Assembly: GCA_022820645.1 (NCBI GenBank)
Contig: JAJEFD010000017.1
Span: forward strand, 62,001 to 126,000
DNA length: 64,000 bases
Direction: 5' to 3'
From: Dehalococcoidia bacterium
Lineage (GTDB): Bacteria > Chloroflexota > Dehalococcoidia > Lucifugimonadales > Australimonadaceae
The translations under genes and the position numbers were made by a program. Shown here one piece after another: positions 63,858 to 64,000 of this stretch. Numbering within the stretch: position 1 is the first letter of the stretch; each line of letters begins with the position of its first letter. Below the pieces are notes generated by a model. It was not told where the DNA came from. It worked only from the letters and a program-made list of their open reading frames with translations, and ran no database searches.

Positions 63858-64000
63858 ATGACCACCGACCGCCACCAGAAGGCTGCATGGGCGCAGACGC
63901 ACGACGTGCCGGAGCAGTGGGAGGAGCAGCAGTTCGTCGACAACTGGGTCACGCGCGATGACGGCAGGCAGGACCAGCGCGGGCCGATGATTCAGGCCAC
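63858..64000 (+). CDS. 5' end of an ORF (cut by window edge)
   Basis: ATG 63858 behind AAGGAGAG, 16 bp after the kinase stop, opens a frame running off the window (48 residues visible). The start is hydrophilic, rich in Gln, Trp, His and Asp (e.g. QTHDVPEQWEEQQF). It could be the N-terminus of a SAM-dependent methyltransferase, but too little is visible to assign it. Confidence 0.4.
   Translation, partial: MTTDRHQKAAWAQTHDVPEQWEEQQFVDNWVTRDDGRQDQRGPMIQA

Overview
The window is 64 kb of GC-rich bacterial chromosome, densely packed with mostly housekeeping genes and one catabolic island. No plasmid, complete prophage or CRISPR array is visible. The gene content points to a free-living Chloroflexota bacterium, most likely of the Dehalococcoidia/SAR202 kind. 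The pointers are lipoproteins with long Thr-Pro linkers, tricarboxylate-transporter-like binding proteins, a three-subunit succinate dehydrogenase with a CCG-domain subunit, an unusual EF-P loop, and a cluster of Rieske, extradiol and amidohydrolase enzymes. This assignment is inference from gene content, not a database result.

Region by region. 0-9 kb: a DUF3179 lipoprotein, a reverse-strand pair of a sigma-like protein and an FtsZ carrying an N-terminal HTH domain, an acyl-CoA carboxyltransferase with a coupled 59-aa ORF, a possible metalloprotease lipoprotein of lower GC, an MFS exporter and an SDR. 9-17 kb: TCA-cycle genes (isocitrate and malate dehydrogenases forward; succinate dehydrogenase reverse) around a protein with three Cache-like repeats. 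17-24 kb: an M1 aminopeptidase, tRNA-Arg, a collagen-like lipoprotein, a CorC/HlyC-type CBS protein coupled to glmU, and two tRNA-Ser genes. 24-34 kb: a forward run of tightly spaced genes for DNA processing, recombination, translation and metabolism (MOSC, dprA, topA, xer, aroQ, M24 peptidase, efp, xseA, xseB, PHP). 34-37 kb: tig-clpP-clpX on the reverse strand.

37-45 kb: a reverse-strand catabolic island. In transcription order it encodes a LigB-type extradiol dioxygenase, an SDR, an amidohydrolase, a Rieske oxygenase, an alpha/beta hydrolase and a xanthine-dehydrogenase-type molybdenum subunit. Together they look like a ring-opening or demethylating pathway for an aromatic compound. 45-53 kb: aspS, a TauE/SafE permease, ispE, an NHL beta-propeller protein, a bicupin, a BNR-repeat protein, rsmA with a coupled zinc-ribbon ORF, and SRP RNA. 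53-58 kb: galU, lepA, hflC and hflK. 58-64 kb: two tandem solute-binding lipoproteins with no visible permease, a phage-type HTH protein with an unknown partner, a PfkB kinase and a truncated ORF.

Many adjacent genes share 4-bp ATGA/GTGA stop-start overlaps, so translational coupling is a recurrent style here. Promoters that look sigma-70-like could be placed for several transcription units. Two of them (SDR, topA) put the -10 box so close to the start codon that leaderless transcripts are possible.
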